Origin: an uncultured Clostridia bacterium
Lineage (GTDB): Bacteria; Bacillota; Clostridia; Oscillospirales; CAG-272
NCBI GenBank assembly: GCA_948466345.1
Contig: CAOKAC010000008.1
Span: 29,362 to 93,361 of the forward strand
Length of the DNA: 64,000 nucleotides
Reading direction: 5' to 3'
The position numbers were made by a program, and so were the translations under genes. The notes under the pieces were generated by a model. It was not told the DNA's origin. It made no database searches and saw only the letters and a program-made list of their open reading frames with translations. Positions 29,393-39,041 of the stretch are shown one piece after another; position 1 is the first letter of the stretch; each line of letters begins with the position of its first letter.

Positions 29393-32239
29393 ATGCCAAA
29401 ATATCTTACCGTGCGGGGCGCCCGCGTAAATAATTTAAAAAATATCGATGTGAAAATTCCCCGCGATAAGCTGGTGGTGCTTACCGGCCTGTCCGGGTCG
29501 GGAAAATCCTCCCTTGCTTTTGACACCATTTATGCGGAAGGACATCGGCGGTTTGTAGAAAGTCTGTCCTCTTATGCCCGGATGTTTCTGGGCCAGATGG
29601 ACAAGCCGGATATTGATTCTGTGGAGGGACTTTCCCCCGCTATTTCCATCGACCAGAAAACCACGTCTAAAAACCCCCGTTCCACAGTGGGCACCGTCAC
29701 GGAGATTTACGACTATCTTCGGCTTTTGTACGCCCGTCTGGGCGTGCCCCACTGTCCTGTCTGCGGGAAGGAAATTCGCCAGCAGACCACAGACCAGATT
29801 ATGGACCGGATCATGGCTATCCAGGAAGGAAGCCGGTTTATGATTCTTTCGCCTGTAGTCCGGGGGAAAAAAGGACGCCATGAAAAACTGCTGGACGACG
29901 CAAAGAGAAGTGGTTTTTCCAGAGTGCGCTGCGACGGGATTATTTATGATCTTTCTGAAGACTTTGAGCTGGAGAAAAATCAGCGGCATACTATTGAAAT
30001 CGTAGTAGACCGCCTGGTAATGAAGCCGGACATCCGTACCCGTCTGTCGGACAGCGTGGAAACAGCCCTGCGGGAAAGCGGCGGCTCTCTTGCCGTGGTG
30101 ATTTTGCCTGGAGAAGAGGGGGAAGCGGAAGAAGAACTGCAGTTTTCTACCAGCTATGCCTGTGAAGAACATGGCATCAGCTTTGGAGAATTAGAACCGC
30201 GGATGTTTTCCTTTAACAATCCCTTTGGCGCCTGCAAAAGCTGTGCAGGTATCGGAGTGACCAGAAATATCTCTATCCCCAAAATCCTGCCCAATCGGGA
30301 ACTGTCTTTGTTGGACGGGGGTATTGCAGTAAACGGATTTAAATCCCTTGGCCCGGATACCTGGACCGGCCCCTTGATAGAAGCGGTAGGAAAGCGGTAC
30401 GGATTTCGCATGGATCAGCCTCTTTCTACCTTTACCCATGAGGCACTCCATGCACTGCTTCACGGAACGGGAGATGAGACATACGACATTGTCCGTGGAT
30501 TTGGCGGATATACCCGTCAGCAGCGGGTGAAGTATGAAGGTATCCTGCACACGATCAGCTCTCGGATGGAGCAGGGCGGCGCGGAAAATGAATATTATGA
30601 GCAGTTCATGGAAGAACAAGACTGCCCTGCCTGCCGCGGAAGCCGACTGAATCCGGAGGCCCTTGCCGTTACTATCGGCGGGTTGAATATCGACCAGTAC
30701 TGCCGTCTTTCCGTCACCGATGCGTTGTCCTTTACTATGGGCCTGCAATTTTCCGAAATGGAAGAGCAAATTGCCCGGCAGATTGTCAAGGAACTGAAAA
30801 GCCGGTTGGGATTTCTCCAGTCTGTAGGACTGGATTATCTCACCCTGTCCCGGCGCAGCGGCACCCTGTCCGGCGGCGAGGCGCAGCGGATTCGGCTGGC
30901 TACCCAAATTGGCTCCTCTCTGGCAGGTGTGCTGTATATCCTGGACGAGCCCAGCATTGGTCTGCACCAGCGGGATAACAGCAAGCTGATTCAAACTTTG
31001 AAACAGCTGCGGGATATCGGAAACAGCGTAATCGTGGTAGAACATGACGAAGAAACCATGGAAAACGCAGATTATATTCTGGATATTGGCCCAGGTGCGG
31101 GTATCCACGGCGGTGAAGTAGTAGCCGCAGGGACACCTAAGCAAATTATGGCCGACAAAAAATCCCTTACCGGCGCGTTTCTGTCTGGCCGGCGTACGAT
31201 TGCTGTACCGGAGCAGCGCCGTAAGGGCAACGGAAAAAAACTGACTGTTGTAGGAGCAAAGGAAAACAATCTGAAAAATATTAAGGTAGATATTCCTCTG
31301 GGATGCTTTGTTTGTGTCACCGGAGTGTCTGGCAGTGGAAAATCTTCCCTGGTAAATACGATTTTATACCGCGCCCTTGCGGCTGGTTTGAACCGGGCCA
31401 ATACCATTCCCGGAAAACACAAGGAGATACGGGGAATGGAAGCATTGGACAAGGTCATTGATATTGACCAAAGCCCCATTGGACGCACGCCTCGGTCCAA
31501 CCCTGCCACTTATACGGGATTGTTTACCGATATTCGAGAGTTGTTTGCCAAAACTCCCGCGGCCAATCTGCGGGGATATAAGGCAGGCCGGTTTTCCTTC
31601 AATGTTCGCGGCGGCCGCTGCGAGGCGTGCGAGGGAGACGGAGTCAAAAAAATTGAGATGCATTTTTTGCCGGATGTATACGTCACCTGCGACGTGTGCC
31701 ACGGTAAACGGTATAATAAGGAAACCTTAGAGGCCAAGTACAAGGGCAAGAGTATTGCCGACGTGCTGGAAATGACGGCGGAAGAAGGGGCTCAATTTTT
31801 TGCAGATCTGCCCCGTATTTCCGTCCGGTTGAAGACTTTGTGCGACGTGGGACTGGGATATGTGAAAATCGGCCAGTCCTCCACAACCCTATCCGGCGGC
31901 GAGGCACAGCGTGTCAAGCTTTCCGCGGAGCTTTCCAAACGCAGCACAGGCCGCACGATATATGTGCTGGACGAGCCTACTACCGGTCTGCATACCGCCG
32001 ATGTGGAGAAGCTGATCAGCGTGCTCCAGCGGTTGGTGGATGCGGGCAATACGGTGCTTGTAATTGAGCACAATCTGGACATTATTAAAACAGCGGATTA
32101 TATTATCGATTTGGGCCCAGAGGGAGGAGACGGAGGCGGAAATATCGTCTGCTGCGGTACGCCGGAGGAGGTAGCGCAGTGCGCGGGATCCTATACCGGA
32201 CAATATCTGCGAAGTAAGCTGCCAAATATAGAGGGTTGA
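29393..32239 (+). CDS. uvrA: UvrABC excinuclease subunit A
   Basis: A 948-residue damage-recognition ATPase of nucleotide excision repair. It has two ABC ATPase modules, each with Walker A ([27 protein letters not shown]) and an LSGGEAQR signature ([26 protein letters not shown]). Zinc-finger CxxC pairs ([20 protein letters not shown] with CDVCHG) are all in place. ATG 29393 (MPKYLTVRG) is preferred over ATG 29384 because AAGGA lies upstream at suitable distance. Monocistronic; uvrB is not in this window. Confidence 0.96.
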   Translation: MPKYLTVRGARVNNLKNIDVKIPRDKLVVLTGLSGSGKSSLAFDTIYAEGHRRFVESLSSYARMFLGQMDKPDIDSVEGLSPAISIDQKTTSKNPRSTVGTVTEIYDYLRLLYARLGVPHCPVCGKEIRQQTTDQIMDRIMAIQEGSRFMILSPVVRGKKGRHEKLLDDAKRSGFSRVRCDGIIYDLSEDFELEKNQRHTIEIVVDRLVMKPDIRTRLSDSVETALRESGGSLAVVILPGEEGEAEEELQFSTSYACEEHGISFGELEPRMFSFNNPFGACKSCAGIGVTRNISIPKILPNRELSLLDGGIAVNGFKSLGPDTWTGPLIEAVGKRYGFRMDQPLSTFTHEALHALLHGTGDETYDIVRGFGGYTRQQRVKYEGILHTISSRMEQGGAENEYYEQFMEEQDCPACRGSRLNPEALAVTIGGLNIDQYCRLSVTDALSFTMGLQFSEMEEQIARQIVKELKSRLGFLQSVGLDYLTLSRRSGTLSGGEAQRIRLATQIGSSLAGVLYILDEPSIGLHQRDNSKLIQTLKQLRDIGNSVIVVEHDEETMENADYILDIGPGAGIHGGEVVAAGTPKQIMADKKSLTGAFLSGRRTIAVPEQRRKGNGKKLTVVGAKENNLKNIKVDIPLGCFVCVTGVSGSGKSSLVNTILYRALAAGLNRANTIPGKHKEIRGMEALDKVIDIDQSPIGRTPRSNPATYTGLFTDIRELFAKTPAANLRGYKAGRFSFNVRGGRCEACEGDGVKKIEMHFLPDVYVTCDVCHGKRYNKETLEAKYKGKSIADVLEMTAEEGAQFFADLPRISVRLKTLCDVGLGYVKIGQSSTTLSGGEAQRVKLSAELSKRSTGRTIYVLDEPTTGLHTADVEKLISVLQRLVDAGNTVLVIEHNLDIIKTADYIIDLGPEGGDGGGNIVCCGTPEEVAQCAGSYTGQYLRSKLPNIEG

Positions 32240-32310
32240 GTATTTCCCACGAGGGGAATGCTGCTCACCGAAGCAGGGGAAGGATGGTATTTTGTCCTGT
32301 CAAAAAAGTA

Positions 32311-32380
32311 CCAAAAAAGCTTTTTTGGATCGCACAGCGATCCGTTTGAGAGGAAGGCGGAGGTGCTACCTCCGCCTTCC
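32311..32380. repeat. Cluster of inverted repeats in uvrA-jag gap
   Basis: Three consecutive perfect inverted repeats in 70 bp. They are CCAAAAAAGCTTTTTTGG (32311-32328, an 18-bp palindrome), GGATCGC/GCGATCC (32327-32343), and GGAAGGCGGAGGT/ACCTCCGCCTTCC with a GCT loop (32352-32380). The layout looks like a dispersed intergenic repeat element rather than a simple terminator. Whether other copies exist cannot be judged here. The gap contains no gene. Confidence 0.5.
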
Positions 32381-32404
32381 CTACCCGCGGCCATAGAGAT
32401 CCAT

Positions 32405-32442
32405 AAAAAAGAGGGGCTAGCTATAGCTAACCCCTCTTTTTT
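32405..32442. terminator. Terminator of the rpmH-jag operon
   Basis: AAAAAAGAGGGG / CCCCTCTTTTTT stem with an inner TAGCT/AGCTA stem; it overlaps the jag stop codon on the minus strand and carries T runs on both strands. Confidence 0.85.
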
Positions 32443-33439
32443 ATTCTTCCGTGCCGCTTTCCGCCGCTACCGATGCAGCAGGAGATGGACGAGGACCGCG
32501 CCGGCGGCGGTCTACCTTGTCCGCCCCTTCGTAGCAAACTACGATTTTTCGGTTTTCGTCCCGACCAACGGAGTGGGTAGAAACATTTTCAATATCCTGA
32601 ATCTCTGAGTGAATGATCCGCCGCTCAAAGGGATTCATGGGTTCCAACACAATGTTTCTGCGATACTTTTGTGCTTTGGCAGCGGTACGCCGCGCCAAGC
32701 TGCGTAAGGTATCCTCTCTCTTGCGCCGATAATTTTCAATGTCTACAATAATTTTGACGAAATCCTTAGAGGATCCGCCTCCTTTTCGGTGGGTGCACAA
32801 ATTCACCAGATACTGGATCGCGTCCAGCGTTTCGCCATGATGGCCGATCAGTACCCCGGCGCCCTCGCCCGTAATTTCCATCCGGGGATAGGTGTTTCCG
32901 CCGATGCCGGAAGACTCACTGCCTACAAACGCTGCCTTTGCATCTACGCCCATATCGGTGAGCAGCGTGGTAAGAAAGGTTAGCGCGCACTGCCGTTCTT
33001 CTTCTGTAATTTCAATTACCTTTGGTTCTTTTGCTACAGAAGGTTGTTCTGCTTTTTTCGGTGTGGAAGCCGGCTTCTCTTCTTTTTCCTCAGCCTTTAC
33101 AGGTTTTGCAGGAGCGACTGCTTTGGGCTTTTCCTTTTTTTGTTCCGGCTTCTTTTGTACCGGAGCTGTTGCCGGAGCAGGAGTGCTGCCGTCTCCGCCT
33201 TTGTTGGTGGTAACCTTCAGCCCTTTGATAGACGCTACAATGCCGGTGAGATCTGTATCCTCCTCCACCGGGTCAGAGATGATTACCTTAATTTTTGCGG
33301 GGGAAGCACCAATTCCAAAGATTCCCTTTTTCGGCATTTCCAATATCTCATATTGCACGTTTTCCCCGCTGTATTCCGACTGGGCCTGGGCCATCGCCTC
33401 TTCAAAGGTCTTGCCGGTAATAATGATTTCCTCAGCCAT
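32441..33439 (-). CDS. jag: RNA-binding cell elongation regulator Jag/EloR
   Basis: A 332-residue protein. The N-terminal Jag domain has KKGIFGIGASPAKIKV; a long low-complexity linker rich in Pro/Lys/Ala/Glu follows. The KH domain has GVLIGHHGETLDAIQYL, and the C-terminal R3H domain has RNIVLEPMNPFERRIIHSEI. In Gram-positives Jag/EloR binds RNA and tunes peripheral peptidoglycan growth. ATG 33439 (MAEEIIITG) is fixed by GGAG six nt upstream; the longer frame to 33517 is rejected. Last gene of rpmH-rnpA-yidD-yidC-jag. Confidence 0.92.
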   Translation of the reverse strand: MAEEIIITGKTFEEAMAQAQSEYSGENVQYEILEMPKKGIFGIGASPAKIKVIISDPVEEDTDLTGIVASIKGLKVTTNKGGDGSTPAPATAPVQKKPEQKKEKPKAVAPAKPVKAEEKEEKPASTPKKAEQPSVAKEPKVIEITEEERQCALTFLTTLLTDMGVDAKAAFVGSESSGIGGNTYPRMEITGEGAGVLIGHHGETLDAIQYLVNLCTHRKGGGSSKDFVKIIVDIENYRRKREDTLRSLARRTAAKAQKYRRNIVLEPMNPFERRIIHSEIQDIENVSTHSVGRDENRKIVVCYEGADKVDRRRRGPRPSPAASVAAESGTEE

Positions 33440-33537
33440 ATAAATCTCCATTCCGCAATGGGAGACCGGCAAAAAGTCCCCCGGTTGGCTTAAAATAGTA
33501 ATATAATTTGACTGCATCGGGCATAGCCCGTAGCTTT

Positions 33538-34698
33538 TTATTTCTTTTTGTAATGCTTTGTGCCCTTATCTTCTTTCATGACAGGAGCGCCCGAAGGTAC
33601 CGCCGGGGGCAGCTCTTTTTTTGTCTCTTCTTTTTCCTGTGTCTGCTCTTTTGCAGCAGGCGCTTGTTTTTCTATCGAAGCGGTCTTGCCTTCATCTTCA
33701 TCATCAATGTGGTGCAGGGACCTTTTTTTCTCGCCGCCGGTAGGCAGTGCGCCGCCGGATTTCTTTTTCTTTTTAGAAGAACCGTTCAGTTCTCGTTCCG
33801 CCGCTTTATAATCTTCTTCCGTAAAGGTGGGAGGCGGCATAAGCTTATGAAGGACCATTTGCTGCAGGGTAGCCGCAATGGAGCGGTAAATCCAGTATAT
33901 ACCTACTGCCGCAGGCATATAGAAGGATACATATACGGAGATCAGCGGGGTGGTGTACATCATAATCTTCATGGAAAGACTATTCTGCTGCTCCTTCACC
34001 GCGGGATCCTGATATGTAAAACGGCGTGTGATAATCTGGCTCACAATCATGACTACAAAGATCAGAACCGGAACCAAAACCAGGATGGAAGTAAATTCGG
34101 GTGTTTGAGACATATCGAACCCGCCGATAGAGAAGGTAGGCAGTACGGAAGGATCCTGTCCCTCCAAAAGGGTTTTGACATGCTCGGTTTCATCCTTATG
34201 CTCTAATATATACCGGATAATGTCGTACTGCTGCGTCCGCATATCCGAGGATATTTGAATACCTGCGTTTTTAAAGTTCTCTACAATAGTGGCGATTTTG
34301 CTTCCATCAAAGCGGAAAATGCCGCAGATATAACGCAGGGGATTGACAATAACCTGATACAGCGCCAGAATGATAGGAAGCTGAATCAGCATGGGAAGAC
34401 AGCCGCCCATAGGGTTGAAGCCGTTTTCCTGATACATTTTTTGGGTTTCTTCCTGCATTTTCAAACGGGTAGCCTGGTCTGTTCTGCCTGCGTATTTTTT
34501 TCGCAGGGCCGCGACCTTCGGCGCTAGAGCCGCCTGCTTCAGGGAATTCTTTTGCGTCTTGATCCCGAATATAAGGCAAAGAAGCAGCTGGATCAGGACG
34601 GTAAACACGGCGAGTGCTGCCAAATAGTTTGGGAAGATCCAGCAGCAAAACTGCATGACGTACCCAAACGGAACGATTAGATAATCAAAAAAGCTCAT
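33538..34698 (-). CDS. yidC: Membrane protein insertase YidC/Oxa1
   Basis: A 386-residue insertase that puts membrane proteins into the bilayer with or without SecYEG. It has the Gram-positive form without the large periplasmic domain: TM segments start around residues 10, 30, 110 (GGCLPMLIQLPIILALYQV), 200 and 240, with the basic hairpin region KVAALRKKYAG between. Unlike many Firmicutes YidC proteins it has no lipobox. A long charged tail (about 90 residues, KKKKSGGALPT ... KHYKKK) may contact the ribosome. Neighbours fit the standard order. Confidence 0.94.
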   Translation of the reverse strand: MSFFDYLIVPFGYVMQFCCWIFPNYLAALAVFTVLIQLLLCLIFGIKTQKNSLKQAALAPKVAALRKKYAGRTDQATRLKMQEETQKMYQENGFNPMGGCLPMLIQLPIILALYQVIVNPLRYICGIFRFDGSKIATIVENFKNAGIQISSDMRTQQYDIIRYILEHKDETEHVKTLLEGQDPSVLPTFSIGGFDMSQTPEFTSILVLVPVLIFVVMIVSQIITRRFTYQDPAVKEQQNSLSMKIMMYTTPLISVYVSFYMPAAVGIYWIYRSIAATLQQMVLHKLMPPPTFTEEDYKAAERELNGSSKKKKKSGGALPTGGEKKRSLHHIDDEDEGKTASIEKQAPAAKEQTQEKEETKKELPPAVPSGAPVMKEDKGTKHYKKK

Positions 34699-34720
34699 GT
34701 ATCAGATACCTTTCGAGGTT

Positions 34721-34975
34721 TTACAGAGTCGGCTTGTTTTTCTTTCTCTTCCCGGCTTTTCGTTTCGGAACCGGATCATCTCCACCCCGTCCCCAAGGAT
34801 TGCAGCGGAGGATCCGCCAAAGAGACAATGCGATCCCCCGGATCACGCCCCATTCCTCGATAGCAAGGAGACAGTACTGTGAACAGGTAGGCGTAAAGCG
34901 GCAGCGGGCTGGAAATAGGGGCGAAAGAAATTTTTGATACAGGCGTACCGGCGCCTGAAACATTTTTTTAAACAT
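34721..34975 (-). CDS. yidD: Membrane protein insertion efficiency factor YidD
   Basis: An 84-residue protein of the haemolytic-domain (UPF0161/YidD) family. The hallmark RFTPTCSQYCLLAIEEWGVI and the following GIALSLWRILRCNPWGRGGDD are both intact. The protein is attached to the inner membrane and helps YidC. I chose ATG 34975 (MFKKMFQAP), which overlaps the rnpA stop, so translation is probably coupled to rnpA; the longer frame to 35026 lies inside rnpA. The C-terminus is very basic. Confidence 0.92.
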   Translation of the reverse strand: MFKKMFQAPVRLYQKFLSPLFPARCRFTPTCSQYCLLAIEEWGVIRGIALSLWRILRCNPWGRGGDDPVPKRKAGKRKKNKPTL

Positions 34976-35393
34976 GGTGATTTTGGGCCGCGTCCCGGCC
35001 GGTTTTGCTTTTATTGGCTGAAGCAAGCATATCTACTTTACGCAGGCAGTACTGCAAATCACGCAAGACGTCCTGCATTTTAGAAGCCGTGGCTGCATGT
35101 CTTGCAGTGATTACCACAAGATAGCCTTTTTTTACACCTATTTGTGCGTCTGTCAGTCTGTATGCTTCGCGAATAATCCGTTTAGCACGGTTGCGGGCCA
35201 CGGCGCCTCCGATTTTTTTTGAGGCAGAAATGCCCACGCGGTTGACCGTTTGCTTCATGGGATGGGCCGCCCGCAGTGCGCGGGCTTTTTTATCCCCCAG
35301 GATATACACGCAAATTGTTCTTGCCGCGGCGCGCCTGCCGCGAGCGTATGCTTTTTGGTAAAGATGATTTTCGCAAATTGCGATCTGCTTCAC
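34968..35393 (-). CDS. rnpA: Ribonuclease P protein component
   Basis: A 141-residue basic protein subunit of RNase P, which trims the 5' ends of tRNAs with the catalytic RNA. The signature RNRAKRIIREAYR is intact and VGISASKKIGGAV precedes it. The start is GTG 35391-35393 (VKQIAICENH) with GGAGG six nt upstream; a longer frame to 35504 adds a low-complexity Arg-rich stretch without a signal. It lies 143 bp behind rpmH and overlaps yidD. Confidence 0.93.
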   Translation of the reverse strand: MKQIAICENHLYQKAYARGRRAAARTICVYILGDKKARALRAAHPMKQTVNRVGISASKKIGGAVARNRAKRIIREAYRLTDAQIGVKKGYLVVITARHAATASKMQDVLRDLQYCLRKVDMLASANKSKTGRDAAQNHHV

Positions 35394-35536
35394 ATCTGAC
35401 CTCCTGGGTTCTACAAAATACTGCAAAGACACAAAAACGAAAGAACGCCTCCGATGGGTCCGGGGGCCGGAACCGCGGCGGAGGCGGGCGGGAATATCCC
35501 GCAATTTCTCATAGTACAGGCGAGGTACGCCCCGTT

Positions 35537-35671
35537 TTAGTGCGTCAGTCTTGCTCTGCCTTTCGCACGGCGTCTTTTCAAAACTTTTCTGCCGTCGGCA
35601 GTTTTCATTCTTTTACGAAAACCGTGTTCCTTTTTTCTCTGACGTTTTTTGGGTTGATATGTCCGGAGCAT
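35537..35671 (-). CDS. rpmH: 50S ribosomal protein L34
   Basis: A 44-residue ribosomal protein. It starts [20 protein letters not shown] and continues with [20 protein letters not shown] before the stop, matching L34 along its length. AGGAGG lies upstream of the ATG at 35671. First gene of the rpmH-rnpA-yidD-yidC-jag operon. In many Firmicutes rpmH is next to dnaA and oriC; here dnaA lies about 25 kb away. Confidence 0.96.
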   Translation of the reverse strand: MLRTYQPKKRQRKKEHGFRKRMKTADGRKVLKRRRAKGRARLTH

Positions 35672-35760
35672 TGTTGCACCTCCTTACGATTGTATCGAAA
35701 TTTTTATTATTTCCTAATATTTGTTTGGACGACTCGTCCACAGACGCATAGGCAATCCTT

Positions 35761-35790
35761 ATTATACATAGAAGATGGCATATTTGTCAA
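35761..35790 (-). promoter_or_regulatory. rpmH operon promoter
   Basis: On the minus strand TTGACA (35790-35785) and TATAAT (35766-35761), both exact consensus, 18 bp apart. Drives rpmH-rnpA-yidD-yidC-jag. Confidence 0.85.
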
Positions 35791-35847
35791 GGGTTTTCTG
35801 AAATTTTGCCCCATCAAATCTCCTTTTATCGAGCGACAAACTACATC

Positions 35848-35876
35848 TTGTACTTTGGACTTCTTCATGATACAAT
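35848..35876 (+). promoter_or_regulatory. glf promoter
   Basis: TTGTAC at 35848-35853 and TACAAT at 35871-35876 with a 17-bp spacer, about 39 bp upstream of the glf start codon; divergent from the rpmH promoter. Confidence 0.7.
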
Positions 35877-35914
35877 AGAGGTAGAAAATGGAACCAAAAA
35901 AAGGGGTTTTACTT

Positions 35915-37012
35915 ATGTATGATTATCTGATTGTCGGTGCGGGTCTGTTTGGGGCAGTTTTTGCCAGAGAAGCGATGGACAGGGGAAAAACATGTCTGGT
36001 AATCGACCGGCGAGAGCACATAGGAGGCAATTTGTATACAAAAGAAATTGCCGGGGTGGAGACGCATATGTATGGCGCACATATTTTCCACACCAGCAAT
36101 CGCCAGGTGTGGGAGTATGTAAATCGATTTGCCGACTTTAACCGGTATACAAACAGCCCGGTAGCTATGTATAAAGGAAAAATATACAACCTGCCCTTTA
36201 ATATGAATACCTTCAACAGTCTGTGGGGCGTAACCACTCCTACAGAAGCGCGTTCGAAAATCGACGAGCAAATCGCTGCGGCCGGAATCGGCGAGCCACA
36301 AAATTTGGAGGAGCAGGCCCTTTCTCTGGTTGGTCGGGATATTTATGAAACGCTGGTAAAAGGATATACGGAAAAGCAGTGGGGCCGTCGGGCCACAGAG
36401 CTGCCAGCGTTTATTATCCGCCGCCTGCCGGTGCGCTTTACCTATGATAACAACTATTTCAACGACAGCTTTCAGGGGATCCCGCAGGAGGGGTATACCA
36501 AGATGATTCAGCGTATGCTGGAAGGAGCAGACGTACGTCTGGACTGCGATTATTTTGCAGACAGAGAGGGGCTTTCTGCGCTGGCCAAAACAACTGTGTT
36601 CACCGGAATGATTGATCAATTTTATGATTACCGCTACGGAATGCTGGAATACCGGAGCCTGCGTTTTGAAAACCAGGTGCTGGACATGGAGAATTATCAG
36701 GGCAACGCAGTGGTGAACTATACGGAATATGAGGTTCCCTATACCCGTATCATTGAGCACAAGCACTTTGCATTCGGTACAGGCCCCCGCACGGTGATCA
36801 CCCGGGAATATCCCGCTGCGTGGAAGCCGGGCGATGCGCCTTACTATCCTATGAATGACGAAAAAAACAACGCCCTATACGAGAAATACAAGGCGCTGGC
36901 AGATCAGGAGGATAAAGTGCTTTTCGGCGGCCGGCTGGGCAGATATAAGTATTATGACATGCATCACGTGGTTGCCGAGGCGCTGGAGCTTGCAGAAAAG
37001 GTTTTGGGATAG
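35915..37012 (+). CDS. glf: UDP-galactopyranose mutase
   Basis: A 365-residue FAD enzyme that converts UDP-galactopyranose to UDP-galactofuranose for cell-surface glycans. The FAD site is DYLIVGAGLFGAVFAREAMD with DRREHIGGN; HMYGAHIFHT and the C-terminal GGRLGRYKYYDMHHVVAEAL match the family. I prefer ATG 35915 (MYDYLIV) because the conserved dinucleotide fold begins there; a start at 35888 adds nine residues. Monocistronic, convergent with trmD. No galactofuranosyl-transferase gene is visible nearby. Confidence 0.93.
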   Translation: MYDYLIVGAGLFGAVFAREAMDRGKTCLVIDRREHIGGNLYTKEIAGVETHMYGAHIFHTSNRQVWEYVNRFADFNRYTNSPVAMYKGKIYNLPFNMNTFNSLWGVTTPTEARSKIDEQIAAAGIGEPQNLEEQALSLVGRDIYETLVKGYTEKQWGRRATELPAFIIRRLPVRFTYDNNYFNDSFQGIPQEGYTKMIQRMLEGADVRLDCDYFADREGLSALAKTTVFTGMIDQFYDYRYGMLEYRSLRFENQVLDMENYQGNAVVNYTEYEVPYTRIIEHKHFAFGTGPRTVITREYPAAWKPGDAPYYPMNDEKNNALYEKYKALADQEDKVLFGGRLGRYKYYDMHHVVAEALELAEKVLG

Positions 37013-37024
37013 TCAGGATATTTT

Positions 37025-37048
37025 GCCCGCCCCTGAGAGGGGGCGGGC
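37025..37048. terminator. GC-rich hairpin between glf and trmD
   Basis: 9-bp stem GCCCGCCCC / GGGGCGGGC with a TGAGAG loop between convergent genes; flanked by TTTT only on the left, so it would terminate minus-strand transcripts best. Confidence 0.65.
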
Positions 37049-37077
37049 ATGTCTTATGATTAAAAGGATACATCCAC

Positions 37078-37785
37078 TCATTTGTAGTCTTTCAAATACT
37101 TTTCATATAAGTCTGGCCTGCGCTGACGGGTTATTTCCTCCGCCTGTTCCAGCCGCCACTTGTCAATGTTTTCATGATGGCCGCTGAGGAGCACCTCTGG
37201 CACCCGCTCCCCCCGGAACACCTCTGGCCTCGTATACTGTGGATATTCCAGAAGCTCCTTTTCAAAACTCTCTTTCTCATGACATTCCGCCTCCGGCAGA
37301 ACGCCATCGATCAACCGGCCAATACTGTCCGCCAGGATACACGCAGGCAGCTCCCCGCCAGTGAGCACATAATCGCCGATGGAGATTTCTTCATCGGCTA
37401 CAGCGTCTACCGCGCGCTGGTCAATTCCTTCATAATGGCCGCACAAAAGAATCAGCCGGTCATATTCAGCCAGCCGTTGTGCGTCCTTTTGGGAGAAGGT
37501 TTTGCCTCTGGGCGACAAATATATGGTGCGAACCTGCTCTCCTGCCGTTGCAGATGCCTGCACCGCCTGCCAGCAGTTCCACACCGGCGGCGCTGCCATC
37601 AGCATGCCCCTGCCGCCGCCGTATGGGGTATCGTCCACGCGCCGGTGCTTGTTTTCCGAATAATCCCGGATATTATGGGCGTGTACCTCTAAAATGCCGT
37701 TTTTCTGCGCCCTGCCGATGATACTTTCCGATAAAACCGATTCTACCATGGCTGGAAACAGGGTCAAAATATCGAACCGCATCAT
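37078..37785 (-). CDS. trmD: tRNA (guanine-37-N1)-methyltransferase
   Basis: A 235-residue SPOUT methyltransferase that makes m1G37 and prevents frameshifting. The trefoil-knot SAM motifs are LLCGHYEGIDQRAVD and ISIGDYVLTGGELPAC; HRRVDDTPYGGGRGMLM is in the substrate site. Starts in an ATGA overlap with rimM. The pair follows radC and the DUF2079 gene on the same strand. Confidence 0.95.
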   Translation of the reverse strand: MMRFDILTLFPAMVESVLSESIIGRAQKNGILEVHAHNIRDYSENKHRRVDDTPYGGGRGMLMAAPPVWNCWQAVQASATAGEQVRTIYLSPRGKTFSQKDAQRLAEYDRLILLCGHYEGIDQRAVDAVADEEISIGDYVLTGGELPACILADSIGRLIDGVLPEAECHEKESFEKELLEYPQYTRPEVFRGERVPEVLLSGHHENIDKWRLEQAEEITRQRRPDLYEKYLKDYK

Positions 37786-38309
37786 CCCTCACGCATCCCT
37801 TCAATCAGCCGCACATAGATTCCCTCTGGCTTTTCCTGTCCAAAGGAAATCTCCAAAATAAAGGCGGGTACGGCGGGAATCATGAAGGAATGTTCCCCAT
37901 CCCGCACTACATATACGGGATGCGCTCCGGGAAACGTCACATCCTCCAGTACGCCGCACGGTTCTCCGCTATCCGTATCGATTACCGGAAGTCCCAGCAG
38001 ATCCGCGACAAAATGCGCTCCCTCCGACAGGGGAAGATCCTCCCGCTTTGCATAAAATACCTTGTCCCGCAGGGCTACTGCCCCCTCTAGGGTATCGATC
38101 CCAGCAAAGGTTGCCAGCACCATATTTTTTTGAACGCTGGCGTGGACGACAGACATTGCCCGATATTCGTCTCCCTCCCGCAGATACATTGTTTTCAGGG
38201 ATGCCAGAACGGACGGTGAATCACACCGGCTGGCAAGTCGCACGCCGCCCTTTACACCGTGGGTGTTTACCGCCTGCGCGCATTCTAAGTATGCTTGTTT
38301 TTCTCGCAT
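37782..38309 (-). CDS. rimM: 16S rRNA processing protein RimM
   Basis: A 175-residue 30S assembly factor. The RimM beta-barrel begins with VNTHGVKGGVRLAS, and the C-terminal PRC-barrel has FMIPAVPAFILEISF. It overlaps trmD by 4 bp, the standard rimM-trmD pairing. The upstream GAGGAAAG is a good ribosome binding site. Confidence 0.93.
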   Translation of the reverse strand: MREKQAYLECAQAVNTHGVKGGVRLASRCDSPSVLASLKTMYLREGDEYRAMSVVHASVQKNMVLATFAGIDTLEGAVALRDKVFYAKREDLPLSEGAHFVADLLGLPVIDTDSGEPCGVLEDVTFPGAHPVYVVRDGEHSFMIPAVPAFILEISFGQEKPEGIYVRLIEGMREG

Positions 38310-38364
38310 ATATCTTTCCTCGTTATGATGTTATGGTAGAATACTCCGACTGCATCGCCACGGC

Positions 38365-39030
38365 TTATACATCCGGACAGGAAAAGCAATCGGTACTGGT
38401 TACAATATAGTGCCCGTAAAATGTGTAGGGAGAGTTTTCTAAAATTCTTCGAATCTGTCCGGTCAGAAAGATATCTTCAATGGAAGGCTCCCGTACATTA
38501 TTTGCATGGTTGTGCGCCAGGATAACCCCACTGGCTTCATGCTGTTTGGCATAGGAAAGGATCAGGTCGCCATAAGACTCCGGCCGGATGTACCTGCCCT
38601 GCGACAAAATTACATTGTCAATCACCCGGCGGTCCGCATCCAGTAGCAGCGCCGTTACGGTAGAAGCCGGTTTTCCTCTGTACCACATATATAAATACAT
38701 GCTCTGCCGAAAGGTGTTTTCCAGCGGTTCTTTGGAAAACGCCTCCAGCATTGCCCGTCGGGAAAAGATTCCCGACGTTTTTATCAGCATTGCACTGGCC
38801 GGACCGATTCCGTCGGCCTGCTGCATTTGCTCCGTATCGCTTTCCAAAAGCTGCAGACAGCTCTGGTTCTTGATTAGCGCGTGTGCGGCAGGATTTGTGT
38901 TTTTCTGCGTTATGGAGGAATACAGCAGCATTTCCAAAAGTTCGTGGGGTTCGAATACATCTCCGCCATGCTTCAGCAGTTTTGCACGCATCCGTTGGCG
39001 GTGCGCATCGTGAATATTTTTCTTTGTCAT
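38365..39030 (-). CDS. radC: RadC-like JAB-domain protein (UPF0758)
   Basis: A 221-residue protein of the RadC family. The N-terminal helix-hairpin-helix region (ADGIGPASAMLIK) is followed by the JAB/MPN domain whose metal motif reads VILAHNHANNVREPSIED, keeping H-x-H, Ser and Asp but with ANN in place of the usual PSG. ATG 39030 (MTKKNIHDAH) has GGAG six nt upstream. It overlaps the end of the DUF2079 gene and precedes rimM. Despite the name, a repair role is not well established for this family. Confidence 0.88.
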   Translation of the reverse strand: MTKKNIHDAHRQRMRAKLLKHGGDVFEPHELLEMLLYSSITQKNTNPAAHALIKNQSCLQLLESDTEQMQQADGIGPASAMLIKTSGIFSRRAMLEAFSKEPLENTFRQSMYLYMWYRGKPASTVTALLLDADRRVIDNVILSQGRYIRPESYGDLILSYAKQHEASGVILAHNHANNVREPSIEDIFLTGQIRRILENSPYTFYGHYIVTSTDCFSCPDV

Positions 39031-39041
39031 ATAAATCTCCA

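Noticed and set aside
29185..29529. 114-codon minus-strand frame across the uvrA start
   Set aside because: It overlaps the uvrA N-terminus and a hairpin repeat in the gap; no start signal or recognisable product.
30191..31144. 317-codon minus-strand frame inside uvrA
   Set aside because: uvrA is complete on the plus strand with both ATPase modules; the antisense frame has no start signal.
35672..35914. Second candidate origin upstream of rpmH
   Set aside because: Only one poor DnaA-box-like sequence (TCGTCCACA) was found, against five exact boxes between dnaA and dnaN.
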